Part shown: piece by piece, positions 18,869-28,121 of the stretch | How positions within the stretch are numbered: position 1 is the first letter of the stretch | How the letters are laid out: each line of letters opens with the position of its first letter | Assembly: GCF_000185905.1 (NCBI RefSeq) | Contig: NC_014923.1 | Span: 3,247,501 to 3,311,500, forward strand | Reading direction: 5' to 3' | DNA from: Mesorhizobium ciceri biovar biserrulae WSM1271 | Lineage (GTDB): Bacteria; Pseudomonadota; Alphaproteobacteria; Rhizobiales; Rhizobiaceae | Length of the DNA stretch: 64,000 nucleotides | Made by a program: the position numbers and the translations under genes | The notes under the pieces: model-generated | Database searches by the model: none | The model's input: only the letters and a program-made list of their open reading frames with translations | What the model was told of the DNA's origin: nothing

Positions 18869-19552
18869 CTAGCTGCGCGGCCCGATAACCGCCAGCCAGG
18901 CATAGCCGCGATAAAGCGTGCGGAAACGGAAGCTTGCGCCGGTTCGCCGAGATTCCGATTCCAGCACTTCGCGCAACGATTCACGCGGCGCGACGTGGAA
19001 TTTTTTCAGCCAGCCGCGCAGCAGCGCACGGAACCAGCCGGGCAGCCCTTCCTGCTGGCCGAAATCGACGATGTGCAGCGAACCGTTCGGCGACAGGGCG
19101 GCAAGTGCCGCCGATACTGTTTTTTCCCAGCCGGGGATCATCGACAGCGAATAGGACACGAAGACACGGTCGAAGCGTTCGACATCGAAGAGTGCACGGG
19201 CATCGAAATCGGTGGCATCGCCCCTAGCCAATATGACGCGACCGGACAGGCCCTCGCGGTCGATCGCCTTTCCGGCCGTCTCCAGCATTTCGGCCGAAAT
19301 ATCGAGGCCGAAAAAGCGCGCATGGGGATAGCGGCGGGCAGCCAGAATGATGTTGCGCCCGGTGCCGCAGCCGAGTTCAAGCACGGTGCCACCGACAGGC
19401 ACGTCGAGGCCTGATATCAGCCGGTCGCGGCCGAGCAGGTAGTATTTGCGGGTCAGGTCGTAGATGTGGCGCTGCCAGCGGTAGACGCCGTCCATCAGTT
19501 CGGCATGATTGGCCTTGAATTCGGGGCTGGCCGGCAGCTCGCTGGTGCTCAT
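18869..19552 (-). CDS. btaB: S-adenosylmethionine-dependent N-methyltransferase of betaine lipid synthesis
   Basis: 227 residues from an ATG at 19552 that overlaps the btaA stop by 4 bp. Class I methyltransferase with motif I LELGCGTGRN at 58-67, RFFGLDISAEML (motif II) and ILARGDATDFD. BtaB adds three methyl groups to diacylglyceryl-homoserine to give the phosphorus-free betaine lipid DGTS. The assignment rests on sequence style and on tight coupling to btaA. Membrane-associated action is expected from the substrate. Confidence 0.9.
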   Translation of the reverse strand: MSTSELPASPEFKANHAELMDGVYRWQRHIYDLTRKYYLLGRDRLISGLDVPVGGTVLELGCGTGRNIILAARRYPHARFFGLDISAEMLETAGKAIDREGLSGRVILARGDATDFDARALFDVERFDRVFVSYSLSMIPGWEKTVSAALAALSPNGSLHIVDFGQQEGLPGWFRALLRGWLKKFHVAPRESLREVLESESRRTGASFRFRTLYRGYAWLAVIGPRS

Positions 19553-20796
19553 GCCGCGCGCTTCACATAGAGATGGAAGCCGCCATAGATGGCCGAGCGG
19601 TCGCGGGCCGAAAATTCCCGCGAAGCCTGGTCCTGATAGTCCCATTGGTCGAGCAGCGAACTGGAGACGCGACCCGGCAGCAGGCTGGGCTCGGCGGCGG
19701 TGCGGAAGATGACGCGGGCGCCGGCCGAAGCCGTGCGGGTGATTTCCGCCCACAGCGCGTTGAGCTGATCGTCGGTCATCCAGTCCTGTGCGTCGAGCAG
19801 GACGAAGCGGTCGACCGCGCCTGCATCCTTGCCGGCGAGAAACTCGATCAGATTGGCATGGTGGATGGCGACGCGGCCGACATTGCCGCGGATGGTCTCG
19901 TAATTCTGCTTTTCGAGATAGGCGGGCAGGGCGGCCTCGCCGGGGTTCGGATAGCGGCGGGCAAAGGCTTGCCAGGCGAAGTAGTTATTCTCCAGCGGAA
20001 AATCGCAAGCGAGTTTTTCCAGCCGGGCTTTCAGCACGCTGGCCATGGTGCCGTCGCCAGAAGTGATCAGCGAATCGTACTGCGCCGGTGGAATGCCGAG
20101 GCCGAACAGTGAAGCCTTGCGCGACGTCGCCCATCTCAAAAGCTTGTTGTCGAAGACCGGCGCCAACTCCTCGTTGAAGAAGCGGCGCTGCTCGCCGATG
20201 TTCCTGGCCTGCATGATGCCGGCTGGGTCGACGCCGAAGAATTTTCCCGTGCGATGGCCCATGGCGATGAACAGGCCGAGCAGGCCGGTCTGGTAGAAAT
20301 TGCGGTCGAACACAGTGATGCGACGGCGGCCGCGCCAGTTGCGGCGCTCCCAGTAGTGACGGCTGACAGGATCGAGATGCGGCGCGATGAAACGGTCATA
20401 CGCTCTCGAATTGTGGCTGGTGTCGGCGGCGCCGAAGAAGCGGAACAGGTCGCCCTGCGATGGCAAATGGCGCACCGCCTCCAGCTTCATGCGGTTCAGC
20501 GCGATGTGCGCGGTGTTGAGGTCGACGGCGTCGACCCGGGCCGGCGAGCGCGTGAGGTAGGCCAGGATGTTGCAGCCGCCGGAGGCGATGGTGACGACAC
20601 GGTGGCCCTGGCCAAGCTGCATCGCCTCCATGTCGACATCGGGGTCTTCCCAGATCTGCGGATAGACGAGGCCGGAGAACAGGAAGGCGAACAGCCGCTC
20701 CGAAATGCCGGCCTTCGACAGCGGGCGGTTCTGATAGACGGCCTTTCCAACTTCCTTGCCGCGGCGAAAAACCAGATCTGCGGAAACGTCCGTCAT
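19549..20796 (-). CDS. btaA: S-adenosylmethionine:diacylglycerol 3-amino-3-carboxypropyltransferase
   Basis: 415 residues from MTDVSADLV at 20796. The frame is open to 20847, but that first ATG lies inside the PHO box and cannot be the start; MGNHLAM at 20814 is a possible alternative. DUF3419/BtaA landmarks: LVYPQIWEDPDVDMEAM, VVTIASGGCNILAYL (SAM-binding), FDRNFYQTGLLGLFI and VLLDAQDWMTDDQLNALW. The enzyme transfers the aminocarboxypropyl group of SAM to diacylglycerol, the first step of DGTS synthesis. In rhizobia this replaces phospholipids under phosphate limitation through PhoB, consistent with the PHO box upstream. Confidence 0.93.
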   Translation of the reverse strand: MTDVSADLVFRRGKEVGKAVYQNRPLSKAGISERLFAFLFSGLVYPQIWEDPDVDMEAMQLGQGHRVVTIASGGCNILAYLTRSPARVDAVDLNTAHIALNRMKLEAVRHLPSQGDLFRFFGAADTSHNSRAYDRFIAPHLDPVSRHYWERRNWRGRRRITVFDRNFYQTGLLGLFIAMGHRTGKFFGVDPAGIMQARNIGEQRRFFNEELAPVFDNKLLRWATSRKASLFGLGIPPAQYDSLITSGDGTMASVLKARLEKLACDFPLENNYFAWQAFARRYPNPGEAALPAYLEKQNYETIRGNVGRVAIHHANLIEFLAGKDAGAVDRFVLLDAQDWMTDDQLNALWAEITRTASAGARVIFRTAAEPSLLPGRVSSSLLDQWDYQDQASREFSARDRSAIYGGFHLYVKRAA

Positions 20797-20845
20797 GGCA
20801 AGATGATTCCCCATTTGCTTTGCGGCAAGCGGGTAACTCAGGGTC

Positions 20846-20863
20846 ATGACAGGCCGGTGACAG
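20846..20863 (-). promoter_or_regulatory. PHO box upstream of btaAB
   Basis: On the minus strand the 18-mer CTGTCACCGGCCTGTCAT contains two CTGTCAY half-sites at 11-bp spacing, the PhoB consensus layout. A weaker third half-site (GCGTCAA) is in phase 11 bp upstream. It sits between the oplA stop and the btaA start. Confidence 0.88.
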
Positions 20864-20880
20864 CCTGTTGACGCCTCTTC

Positions 20881-23800
20881 TTACGGCTTGCCAAATCCCC
20901 CCGGCGTCGGCGTCGTCAGGATGACGGCGTCTCCTGCCTGCAGCACGGTCTGGTCGCAGGCTTTTAGCAGGTCGATCGTGCCGTCCTTGCGGCGGATCTT
21001 GGTCGAGCCGACCTCGCCATCGCCGCCTCCGTCCAGCCCCTTGGGAGGACGGTTGCGGTGCGAGGACAGGATCGCGCATTCCATCTTTTCGAGGAAGCGG
21101 ATGGTGCGTTTGGTGCCGTCGCCGGCGCTCCATCTGCCCTTGCCGCCGGAATTTTCCCGAATGTGGAAATCCTCGAGCAGCACGGGGAATCGCAGCTCCA
21201 GCACTTCGGGATCGGTGAGGCGCGAATTGGTCATGTGGGTGTGGACGCCGGAGGTGCCGGCAAAGCCGCGGCCGGAGTTCATCTGGCCGGCCGGCGAGCC
21301 GGAGCAGATCGTCTCGTAATATTGATACGTCTTGTTGCCGAAGGTCAGGTTGTTCATCGTGCCTTGGGCGTTGGCCATGGCGCCCATGGCGCCGAACAGC
21401 GCGTTGGTGACATGCTGCGAGGTCTCGACATTGCCGGCGACGACGGCGGCGGGGTAGGCGGGTTTCAGCATGCAGCCATCGGGAATGATGATGTTGATGG
21501 GCCGCAGGCACCCGGCATTCATCGGGATCATATCCTCGACCATGACGCGGAAGGCGTAGAGCACGGCGGCGCGGGCCACCGGCTCGGGCGCGTTGAAATT
21601 GTTCTTCATCACCGGCGAGGTGCCGGTGAAGTCTACCGTCGCCTCGCGCTTTTGCCGGTCGACCGTGATCTTCACCTTGATGATCTGGCCGGTGTCGGTC
21701 GGGTATTCGTACTCAGAACTATCCGGCAGCCGCTCCAGCACGCGGCGCACGCTTTCGGCGGCATTGTCCTGGACATGGCCCATATAGGCCTCGACGACAT
21801 CGAGGCCGAAATGGGCGACCATCTTGCGCAGTTCGGCTACGCCCTTCTCGTTGGCGGCGATCTGCGCCTTGAGGTCGGCGATGTTCTGGTGCGGATTGCG
21901 GGCCGGGTAGCGGTGATCGGTGAGCAGCGTTTCCAGCTCCTTCTCGCGGAAGCGGCCACGGTCGACGATGCGGAAATTGTCGAACAGCACGCCTTCCTCG
22001 TCGACCGTGGTGGCGAGCGGCGTCATCGAGCCGGGTGCCGTGCCACCGATATCGGCATGATGGCCGCGCGAGGCGGCCCAGAACAGGATTCTTTCCTTGG
22101 CATCATCGAAGACCGGCGTCACGACAGTGATGTCCGGCAGATGCGTGCCGCCATTATAGGGTGCGTTGAGGGCAAAGACGTCGCCGGGGTGGATGTCGCC
22201 GGAATTCAGCCGGATGATGGTTTCGACCGAGCGGTCCATCGAGCCGAGATGTACCGGCATGTGCGGCGCATTGGCGACCAGCGCGCCGGTCCGGTCGAAG
22301 ACGGCGCAGGAAAAATCCAGCCGTTCCTTAATGTTGACGGAATAGGCGGTGTTCTGCAGCGTGACGCCCATCTGCTCGGCGATCGACATGAAGAGGTTGT
22401 TGAAGACCTCCAGCATGACCGGATCGGCCTCGGTGCCGAGCGCTGCCTGCCGGCGCTTTTTCTCGACGCGGCGCAGGAGCACATGGTTCCTGGCGGTGAT
22501 TTCGGCCAGCCAGCCCGGCTCGATGACGATTGTCTGGTTCGGCTCGATAATCAAGGCAGGTCCCGCAACCCTGTTTCCCGGCTTCAGCGCCTCGCGGCGG
22601 AAGATGGGTGAAGTGCGCCACTCTCCCTCGGTGAAGATTTCGCGGGTCTGTGAAGGGCTTACGGCAAGGTCTTCGGTTCGCGATTCAGTTTCGTCGCGCC
22701 CAGTGCCGCCAGTGTCGGTGCCTTCGACGCCGACGGTCTCGACGATCATCGGCTTGTCGTCATAGACGAAACCGAACTGCGCCTTGTGGGCGATTTCAAA
22801 ATCGCGCCTGGCCTGGAAAATCGAATCCGCCTCGAAATTCACCGGCAGTGTCGTGTCGGTGCCATCGTAGCGAATGTGCAGCACCGGCTTCGTGGCGACC
22901 GTATCCTCGCCGATGCCTTGCGCCGCGAGTTCTGCGACAACGGCTTTTCTCAAGATGGCAATGAGGTTGCCGATCTCCGTTCTGGACTCTTCGGCAAGCG
23001 GTTTCAGCAGCGCCTGCTGGCGCGAGGCAAAGACCGAGGACAGGCCGATGCCATAGGCCGACAGAAGACCTGAGAAGGGATGGATCAGCACCGCTTCCAT
23101 GCCGAGCGCATCGGCGACCAGGCAAGCGTGCTGGCCGCCGGCGCCGCCAAAACAGTTCAAAAGATATTCGGTGACGTCGTAGCCGCGCTGCACGGAGATC
23201 TTCTTGATGGCATTGGCCATGTTTTCGACGGCGATGGTGACGAAGCCCTCGGCGACAGTCTCGGGCGACCGGCCGTCGCCGATTTCGGCGGCGAGTGCGG
23301 CGAATTTTGCCCGTACCGTCTCGACGTCGAGCGTCTGGTCCTGGCCGGGTCCGAAAATGGCCGGGAAGAAATCGGGCTGCAGCTTGCCCAGCATCACATT
23401 GGCGTCGGTGACGGCGAGCGGGCCGCCGCGCCGGTAGGCTGCCGGGCCGGGATTGGCGCCAGCCGAATCCGGCCCGGCCCGGAAGCGGCTGGCCTCGTAG
23501 TGCAGGATCGAGCCGCCGCCGGCGGCGACGGTATGGATGCGCATCATCGGCGCGCGGATGCGCACGCCGGCGACCTCGGTGTCGAAGGCGCGCTCATATT
23601 CGCCGTCATAGTGAGCGACGTCGGTCGAGGTGCCGCCCATGTCGAAACCGATGACCTTGTCGAAGCCGGCGAGCCTGGCCGTCTCGACCATGCCGACGAC
23701 GCCGCCGGCTGGTCCTGACAGCAGTGCGTCCTTGCCCTGGAACATGTCGGCGGCGGTGAGACCGCCCGAGGACATCATGAACATCAGGCGGGGAAATTGA

Positions 23801-24528
23801 TCGCTCTCCCCCACAAGGGGGGAGCTTGGCGCCGCACCCAACTCTCCCGCCACCCTTTGCACATAGCGCGACAGGATCGGCGACAAATAGGCGTCGACCA
23901 CCGCGGTGTCGCCGCGGCCGACCAGCTTGATCAGCGGCGAGACCTCATGGCTGACCGAGACCTGGCTGAAACCGAGTTTGCGGCAGACTTTCGCCACGGC
24001 CTTCTCGTGGTCGGGGTATTTCCAGGCGTGCATGAAGACGATGGCGACCGCATCGATGCCATCGGCCCTGGCCTGTTCGATCGCCGGCCGGCAGGCGGCG
24101 ATATCGAGCAATTGTTCGACGCAGCCATCGGCGCGCACACGCTCGTTGATTTCGATGACGCGCTCGTAGAGCTGTTCGGGAAGGATGATCTCCTTGGCGA
24201 AGATGTCCGGGCGCGCCTGGTAGGCGATCTTCAGCGCATCGCGGAAGCCCTTGGTGATGAGCAAAAGCACGCGGTCGCCCTTGCGCTCCAGCAGCGCATT
24301 GGTGGCGACCGTGGTGCCCATCTTGATGTCGCCGATTAGGCCGCTCGGGATCGTGTCGCCGGCCGACAAGCCAAGAAGGTCGCGAATGCCCTGGATGGCG
24401 GCATCGTTATAGGCTTCGGGATTTTCGGAGAGAAGCTTGCGCGGGTGCAGCCCGCCTTCCGGATCTCGGCCGATGATATCGGTGAATGTGCCGCCGCGGT
24501 CGATCCAGAAATCCCATTTTTCGGTCAT
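20881..24528 (-). CDS. 5-oxoprolinase / hydantoinase-type protein (HyuA-HyuB fusion)
   Basis: 1215 residues from ATG at 24528 with AGGGG upstream; the extension to 24570 is not supported. Order: hydantoinase A N-terminal domain (DRGGTFTD at 10-17), HyuA ASKHA ATPase core ([29 protein letters not shown]), then a HyuB-like half ([41 protein letters not shown]). This full-length fusion fits ATP-dependent 5-oxoprolinase, which hydrolyses 5-oxoproline to glutamate; related hydantoinases cannot be excluded. Odd: about 15 extra residues ([16 protein letters not shown]) sit before LMFMMSSGG and are encoded by a palindromic insertion at 23806-23824. Confidence 0.87.
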   Translation of the reverse strand: MTEKWDFWIDRGGTFTDIIGRDPEGGLHPRKLLSENPEAYNDAAIQGIRDLLGLSAGDTIPSGLIGDIKMGTTVATNALLERKGDRVLLLITKGFRDALKIAYQARPDIFAKEIILPEQLYERVIEINERVRADGCVEQLLDIAACRPAIEQARADGIDAVAIVFMHAWKYPDHEKAVAKVCRKLGFSQVSVSHEVSPLIKLVGRGDTAVVDAYLSPILSRYVQRVAGELGAAPSSPLVGESDQFPRLMFMMSSGGLTAADMFQGKDALLSGPAGGVVGMVETARLAGFDKVIGFDMGGTSTDVAHYDGEYERAFDTEVAGVRIRAPMMRIHTVAAGGGSILHYEASRFRAGPDSAGANPGPAAYRRGGPLAVTDANVMLGKLQPDFFPAIFGPGQDQTLDVETVRAKFAALAAEIGDGRSPETVAEGFVTIAVENMANAIKKISVQRGYDVTEYLLNCFGGAGGQHACLVADALGMEAVLIHPFSGLLSAYGIGLSSVFASRQQALLKPLAEESRTEIGNLIAILRKAVVAELAAQGIGEDTVATKPVLHIRYDGTDTTLPVNFEADSIFQARRDFEIAHKAQFGFVYDDKPMIVETVGVEGTDTGGTGRDETESRTEDLAVSPSQTREIFTEGEWRTSPIFRREALKPGNRVAGPALIIEPNQTIVIEPGWLAEITARNHVLLRRVEKKRRQAALGTEADPVMLEVFNNLFMSIAEQMGVTLQNTAYSVNIKERLDFSCAVFDRTGALVANAPHMPVHLGSMDRSVETIIRLNSGDIHPGDVFALNAPYNGGTHLPDITVVTPVFDDAKERILFWAASRGHHADIGGTAPGSMTPLATTVDEEGVLFDNFRIVDRGRFREKELETLLTDHRYPARNPHQNIADLKAQIAANEKGVAELRKMVAHFGLDVVEAYMGHVQDNAAESVRRVLERLPDSSEYEYPTDTGQIIKVKITVDRQKREATVDFTGTSPVMKNNFNAPEPVARAAVLYAFRVMVEDMIPMNAGCLRPINIIIPDGCMLKPAYPAAVVAGNVETSQHVTNALFGAMGAMANAQGTMNNLTFGNKTYQYYETICSGSPAGQMNSGRGFAGTSGVHTHMTNSRLTDPEVLELRFPVLLEDFHIRENSGGKGRWSAGDGTKRTIRFLEKMECAILSSHRNRPPKGLDGGGDGEVGSTKIRRKDGTIDLLKACDQTVLQAGDAVILTTPTPGGFGKP
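23806..23824. repeat. palindromic mini-element inserted in frame in the 5-oxoprolinase gene
   Basis: CTCCCCC-ACAAG-GGGGGAG forms a 7-bp G/C hairpin. It encodes part of [10 protein letters not shown], an insert that interrupts the HyuA core between AGELG and LMFMMSSGG. The sequence is of the type found repeatedly in rhizobial intergenic regions (recollection, not searched). Confidence 0.7.
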
Positions 24529-24722
24529 GACAGCCCCTGGCGCTCTTCTGTTCGATCGGTGTTTCGGCACATGCTGTTAGTTCGCTACGGCCTGAGCGGC
24601 AATCGCAAATGAACCAGACGATGTTACATGCGGAAACGCAACGTTACGAAACTCATGGCCGGCTGACGCATTTGTCCTTCGACCGCTCACGGCAACGTGA
24701 GCGTGTGTTGAAGGAGAGACAA

Positions 24723-24983
24723 ATGAAAAAGCTCATTCTCGCGTCCGTTTCCGGTTTGGCCTTGCTTGGCGTCGCCGCCTGCAGTGACAGCGGTACGGAC
24801 AACACCACCACCCAGAGCACCAACCCGCCGGCCGCCGAGGAACCGATGAAGCCGGCCACCCCGGAAGCCACGCCGCCGGCCGCGACGCCTCCGGCAACGG
24901 ATAATTCGACCACGAAGAGCATCACACCCGAGAAGCCCGCCGAGCCGGCTCCGGCAACACCAGCTCCTGCGCCCGCGCAGTAG
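24723..24983 (+). CDS. small Pro/Thr/Ala-rich lipoprotein
   Basis: 86 residues. Signal peptide II with lipobox GVAAC (Cys20) and GAAGGAGAG before the ATG. The mature part is low-complexity, made mainly of Pro, Ala, Thr and Glu with repeats such as ATPPAATPPAT and PATPAPAPA, so probably disordered and extended in the periplasm or at the outer membrane. The frame extends upstream to 24609 but the leader fixes the start. No known function; a terminator follows. Confidence 0.75.
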   Translation: MKKLILASVSGLALLGVAACSDSGTDNTTTQSTNPPAAEEPMKPATPEATPPAATPPATDNSTTKSITPEKPAEPAPATPAPAPAQ

Positions 24984-25015
24984 TGAGCAAGCAGTACTTC
25001 TTGTGATGAATGAGG

Positions 25016-25037
25016 AAGGTCGGCTCGCGCCGGCCTT
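25016..25037 (+). terminator. intrinsic terminator after the small lipoprotein
   Basis: 9-bp stem AAGGTCGGC, loop TCGC, GCCGGCCTT with one G-T wobble, followed by TCT. It begins 33 bp after the stop. Confidence 0.7.
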
Positions 25038-25157
25038 TCTCATGTCGTCCGAGCGCCGTGGGCCAATCCCTCTCGCGCGCCGGATCGATTTGTCGCGCAA
25101 AGCCTGCGGCACTGTCCCGGCTTGATAGGAGGGAGCGGTGGCTCTAAGAAGCAGGCC

Positions 25158-25877
25158 ATGTCGATTTGGGATCGCCTCGGCGAGTTCATCACCCGCGTTT
25201 CATCCTCAACCTCGTCGGGTGTCGTCGACGTTGTCGAGGCTGTGCGCACGGTTTTCTCCGGCGATGCGGATTTGCGCCGGCGTGTCGCCTTTTCGGTGGC
25301 GATGATCGCGCTGTCGGCCAAGATGGCCAAGGCCGATGGCATCGTCACCCAGGACGAGGTGCGCGCCTTCCAGGAGATATTCGAAGTGCCGCCGAAGGAG
25401 ACGCGCAATGTGGCGCGGCTGTTCGATCTCGCCCAGCGCGACGTGGCCGGTTTCGAAACCTATGCCGAGCGGATGGCCCAGATGTGCGGTTCGGGGCATT
25501 CCAACTGCGTGATGCTTGAAGACATACTCGACGGTCTGTTCCACATTGCCAAGGCCGACGGGCTGGTGCACGAGCGCGAAGGCCATTTCCTGCACCGCAT
25601 CGCCGAGATTTTCCGCATCGACGAAGCGCATTACGAAGCCATCATGGCCCGGCACGTCAATCTCGGCGCCGGGGATCCCTATGTCGTGCTGGGCATCGAG
25701 CGCGGCAAGCCGTTCGAAGAGGTCAGGAAACGCTATCGCAAGCTGGTTTCCGACAATCATCCGGATCGGCTGATCGCGCGCGGCCTGCCTCAGGAATTCA
25801 TCAAGATCGCGACCACCAGGGTGGCGGCGATCAATGCCGCCTACGAGATGATCGAGCGGGGCCTGCGCCACGCATGA
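25158..25877 (+). CDS. DjlA-like protein: TerB domain plus C-terminal J domain
   Basis: 239 residues from MSIWDRLGEF at 25158; an in-frame start at 25122 is less likely. Residues 45-165 form a TerB/DjlA N-terminal-like helical domain (KMAKADGIVTQDEV and LFHIAKADGLVHERE, two related acidic motifs), and the last 65 residues are a J domain with HPD at 201-203 (YVVLGIERGKPFEEVRKRYRKLV before it). J domains stimulate DnaK ATPase. Unlike E. coli DjlA there is no N-terminal transmembrane helix. The stop overlaps the amidase start by 4 bp. Confidence 0.88.
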   Translation: MSIWDRLGEFITRVSSSTSSGVVDVVEAVRTVFSGDADLRRRVAFSVAMIALSAKMAKADGIVTQDEVRAFQEIFEVPPKETRNVARLFDLAQRDVAGFETYAERMAQMCGSGHSNCVMLEDILDGLFHIAKADGLVHEREGHFLHRIAEIFRIDEAHYEAIMARHVNLGAGDPYVVLGIERGKPFEEVRKRYRKLVSDNHPDRLIARGLPQEFIKIATTRVAAINAAYEMIERGLRHA

Positions 25878-26632
25878 GCGGCTTTCTGCCCGACGAGCCA
25901 CGTGCCGAAGTCAGGGTATCGCCGAATTTCGGCCCGCGGCGCGAGACAACACCCAGGCCCGACATGATCGTGCTGCACTACACAGGCATGGCGACCGGCG
26001 CCGGGGCCGAGGCCTGGCTTTGCGATCCGGCCAGCGAGGTCTCGTCGCATTATCTGGTCCACGAGAATGGCCATATCGTGCAGATGGTCAGGGAAAGCGA
26101 CCGCGCCTGGCACGCCGGCAAGAGTTCGTGGTTCGGATGCGCCGACATCAATTCCTGTTCCGTCGGCATCGAGATCGTCAATCCGGGGCATTCGCTGGGC
26201 TATCCCGGTTTTCCCCGGCGGCAGATCGATGCCGTGATCGGGCTGTGCCGGGGGATCGCCGGTCGGCATTCGATCGCCGCCGAGCGGGTACTCGCGCATT
26301 CCGATGTTGCGCCGGGGCGCAAAATCGATCCCGGCGAGAAGTTTCCGTGGCGGGCGCTATTCGAGGCCGGTGTCGGCCATCTCGTTACGGCCGCCCCCGT
26401 CAGGCGAGGCGCTACTCTGACAACCGGCGACACCGGCGGCGATATCGAAGCGTTGCAGTCGATGCTGGCGCTCTACGGCTATGGCGTTGAAATATCCGGC
26501 GTTTTCGACCGGCAGACGGAGGCGGTGGTCGAAGCCTTCCAACGGCATTTCCGGCCGCGCAAGGTGGACGGCGTTGCCGACGGCTCGACGCTGCGGACGC
26601 TGCAAAGGCTGCTTGCTTCCGTGAAGCGCTAA
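25874..26632 (+). CDS. N-acetylmuramoyl-L-alanine amidase with peptidoglycan-binding domain
   Basis: 252 residues. Amidase_2 (zinc) domain about 15-160: IVLHYTGMATG (zinc His), HYLVHENGHIVQMV, and HSDVAPGRKIDPGEKFPW with the second zinc His and Asp. C-terminal peptidoglycan-binding domain type 1 about 180-248 (DIEALQSMLALYGYGVEISG, VEAFQRHFRP). The combination matches AmiD/AmpD-like enzymes that cut the lactyl-amide bond of muropeptides. No signal peptide is visible, which points to cytosolic recycling (AmpD-like). Translationally coupled to the DjlA-like gene. Confidence 0.9.
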   Translation: MSGFLPDEPRAEVRVSPNFGPRRETTPRPDMIVLHYTGMATGAGAEAWLCDPASEVSSHYLVHENGHIVQMVRESDRAWHAGKSSWFGCADINSCSVGIEIVNPGHSLGYPGFPRRQIDAVIGLCRGIAGRHSIAAERVLAHSDVAPGRKIDPGEKFPWRALFEAGVGHLVTAAPVRRGATLTTGDTGGDIEALQSMLALYGYGVEISGVFDRQTEAVVEAFQRHFRPRKVDGVADGSTLRTLQRLLASVKR

Positions 26633-26842
26633 TCCCCGGGAGACCTCTCCCAAGCAATTCTTTCCAATCCTTAAGTTACAGGCTGTCACTCAAAGTGACT
26701 TGCCTGGCCTTGTTTGACACCAATTCGGGCGTCAAACGGCTGACGTGTAGATGTCGGACCCCAAGCCCCCCCGGGTTGTTCCGACGTTGGTTAGGCGTTG
26801 CTGCGTGAACATCTTCGCGCGGTTCAGACAGAACAGGATCAC

Positions 26843-27574
26843 ATGCAGAAATTTACCGTTTTAACGGCAGCTCTTGCTGCCGGCGTAATGACTTTTGCCT
26901 TCAGTGCGGCGCATGCAGCGTCATTCAGCCCGCGGGCCGATCAAGGGTTTCCCGTGGTATCCGCAAAAAGCGGCAAGGCAGGCCACGACGCCAAGGCGAC
27001 AAAGCAGGCATCCGCCAAAGCGGAGACGAAGCGGGCTTCCGCCAAAGCGGAAAAGGCAAGCTGGTCCAAACCGAAGAAGTCCATCGCCAAAAGGCAGACG
27101 AAGCGCGGCCGCAAGACCGTCGACATGACGAGAACGGCATCGATCGGCCTCAGGAACGCGGCGGAGTCGACGGCCGCGGTGGCGAGCAGCGGCCAGTATT
27201 CCGCAATCGTTGCCCGCTATGCGGCGATCGAAGGCGTGCCCGTGTCGCTCGCCTCGGCGGTCATCAAGATCGAGAGCAACTACCGGCCCAACATCGTCGG
27301 CAGCGCCGGCGAGATCGGCCTGATGCAGATCAAGCCGGCCACGGCTCGGATGATGGGCTATAGCGGCTCCGCCAAGGGCCTGTTCGATCCCGACACCAAC
27401 ATCAAATACGGCATGAAATACCTTGCCATGGCACGGAGCCTCGGTGGCGGCACGACCTGCGGCACCATTCTGAAATACAATGCCGGGCACGCCGCAACGC
27501 GGATGAACCCCGTGTCGGCAGCCTATTGCGGCAAGGTCAAGGTGCAGATGGCTGCGCTTGGATCGCCCGCATAA
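26843..27574 (+). CDS. lytic transglycosylase (GH23, SLT type 1), secreted
   Basis: 243 residues from ATG at 26843 with CAGGA upstream. Signal peptide with cleavage at AHA-A (about 25). A strongly basic Lys/Ala stretch at about 42-92 (KQASAKAETKRASAKAEK) precedes the catalytic domain, probably to hold it at the acidic sugar-peptide wall (inference). GH23 signature: catalytic Glu144 in IKIESNYRPN, GSAGEIGLMQIKPATARMMG, and the NAGHAATRM motif. The product should cleave glycan strands in the periplasm. Confidence 0.9.
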   Translation: MQKFTVLTAALAAGVMTFAFSAAHAASFSPRADQGFPVVSAKSGKAGHDAKATKQASAKAETKRASAKAEKASWSKPKKSIAKRQTKRGRKTVDMTRTASIGLRNAAESTAAVASSGQYSAIVARYAAIEGVPVSLASAVIKIESNYRPNIVGSAGEIGLMQIKPATARMMGYSGSAKGLFDPDTNIKYGMKYLAMARSLGGGTTCGTILKYNAGHAATRMNPVSAAYCGKVKVQMAALGSPA

Positions 27575-27621
27575 GTCAGCTTTTTCGTTTGCGTTTTCGG
27601 GCGTGAACCCCTTTATACGCT

Positions 27622-28034
27622 CTGCCAGCTGGCTGGGCGGCCGCACCCGCAAACGCCGAAAGGTCGTGGGTGAGGAAAGTCCGGGCTCCATGGAAACACG
27701 GTGCCGGTTAATGGCCGGCGGGGGCGACCCCAGGGAAAGTGCCACAGAAAGCAAACCGCCACGATCCGGCTTGCCGGATTCGGGGCAAGGGTGAAAGGGT
27801 GGGGTAAGAGCCCACCGCGCGACTGGCAACAGGAGCGGCACGGTAAACCCCACCGGGAGCAAGACCGAATAGGGACGGTGCGAGGGGAAACCCTCGAGGG
27901 CTGTTTCCGGCTCACCGTCCGGGTAGGTTGCGTGAGGCGCATGGCAACATGCGCCCAAGATGAATGGCCGCCACGTTCTCGCCTCGCAAGGGACGAGGGC
28001 CATACAGAACCCGGCTTACAGGCCAGCTGGCAAT
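27622..28034 (+). ncRNA. rnpB: RNase P RNA, alpha/A type
   Basis: The universal conserved cores are present: GAGGAAAGTCCGGGCTCC near 27671, ACAGAAAGCAAACCGCC near 27744, GGTAAACCCCACC near 27842, and the closing segment AGAACCCGGCTTACAGGCC just before 28025. The P1 arms GCCAGCTGGC at 27624-27633 and 28022-28031 bound the molecule, giving about 408 nt, the usual size for Rhizobiales. It matures the 5' ends of tRNA precursors together with RnpA. A TTTATA element about 12 nt before the 5' end fits a -10. Ends are approximate to a few bases. Confidence 0.96.
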
Positions 28035-28067
28035 TTCTCTCCCCCGATATCAACAGAAATCTCTTGA

Positions 28068-28104
28068 AATCAGCAGGTTGCGCCCTCGGGCGCGCCTGTT
28101 GATT
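28068..28104. terminator. imperfect hairpin between rnpB and the trans-sulfuration gene
   Basis: Outer stem AATCAGCAGG with CCTGTTGATT (one G-T pair) encloses an inner GCGCCC-TC-GGGCGC stem. Located between convergent transcription units, so possibly bidirectional; no strong T-run. Confidence 0.5.
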
Positions 28105-28121
28105 CAAGCCTGTCCGGCCGT

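Noticed and set aside
26685..26699. Short dyad GTCACT-CAA-AGTGAC before the lytic transglycosylase, checked as a PHO box
   Set aside because: The second half is inverted, not a direct CTGTCAY repeat, so it is not a PHO box; 6-bp arms are not significant alone.
27558..28102. Several open frames across the RNase P RNA region
   Set aside because: The sequence is explained by rnpB conserved cores; the frames have no support.
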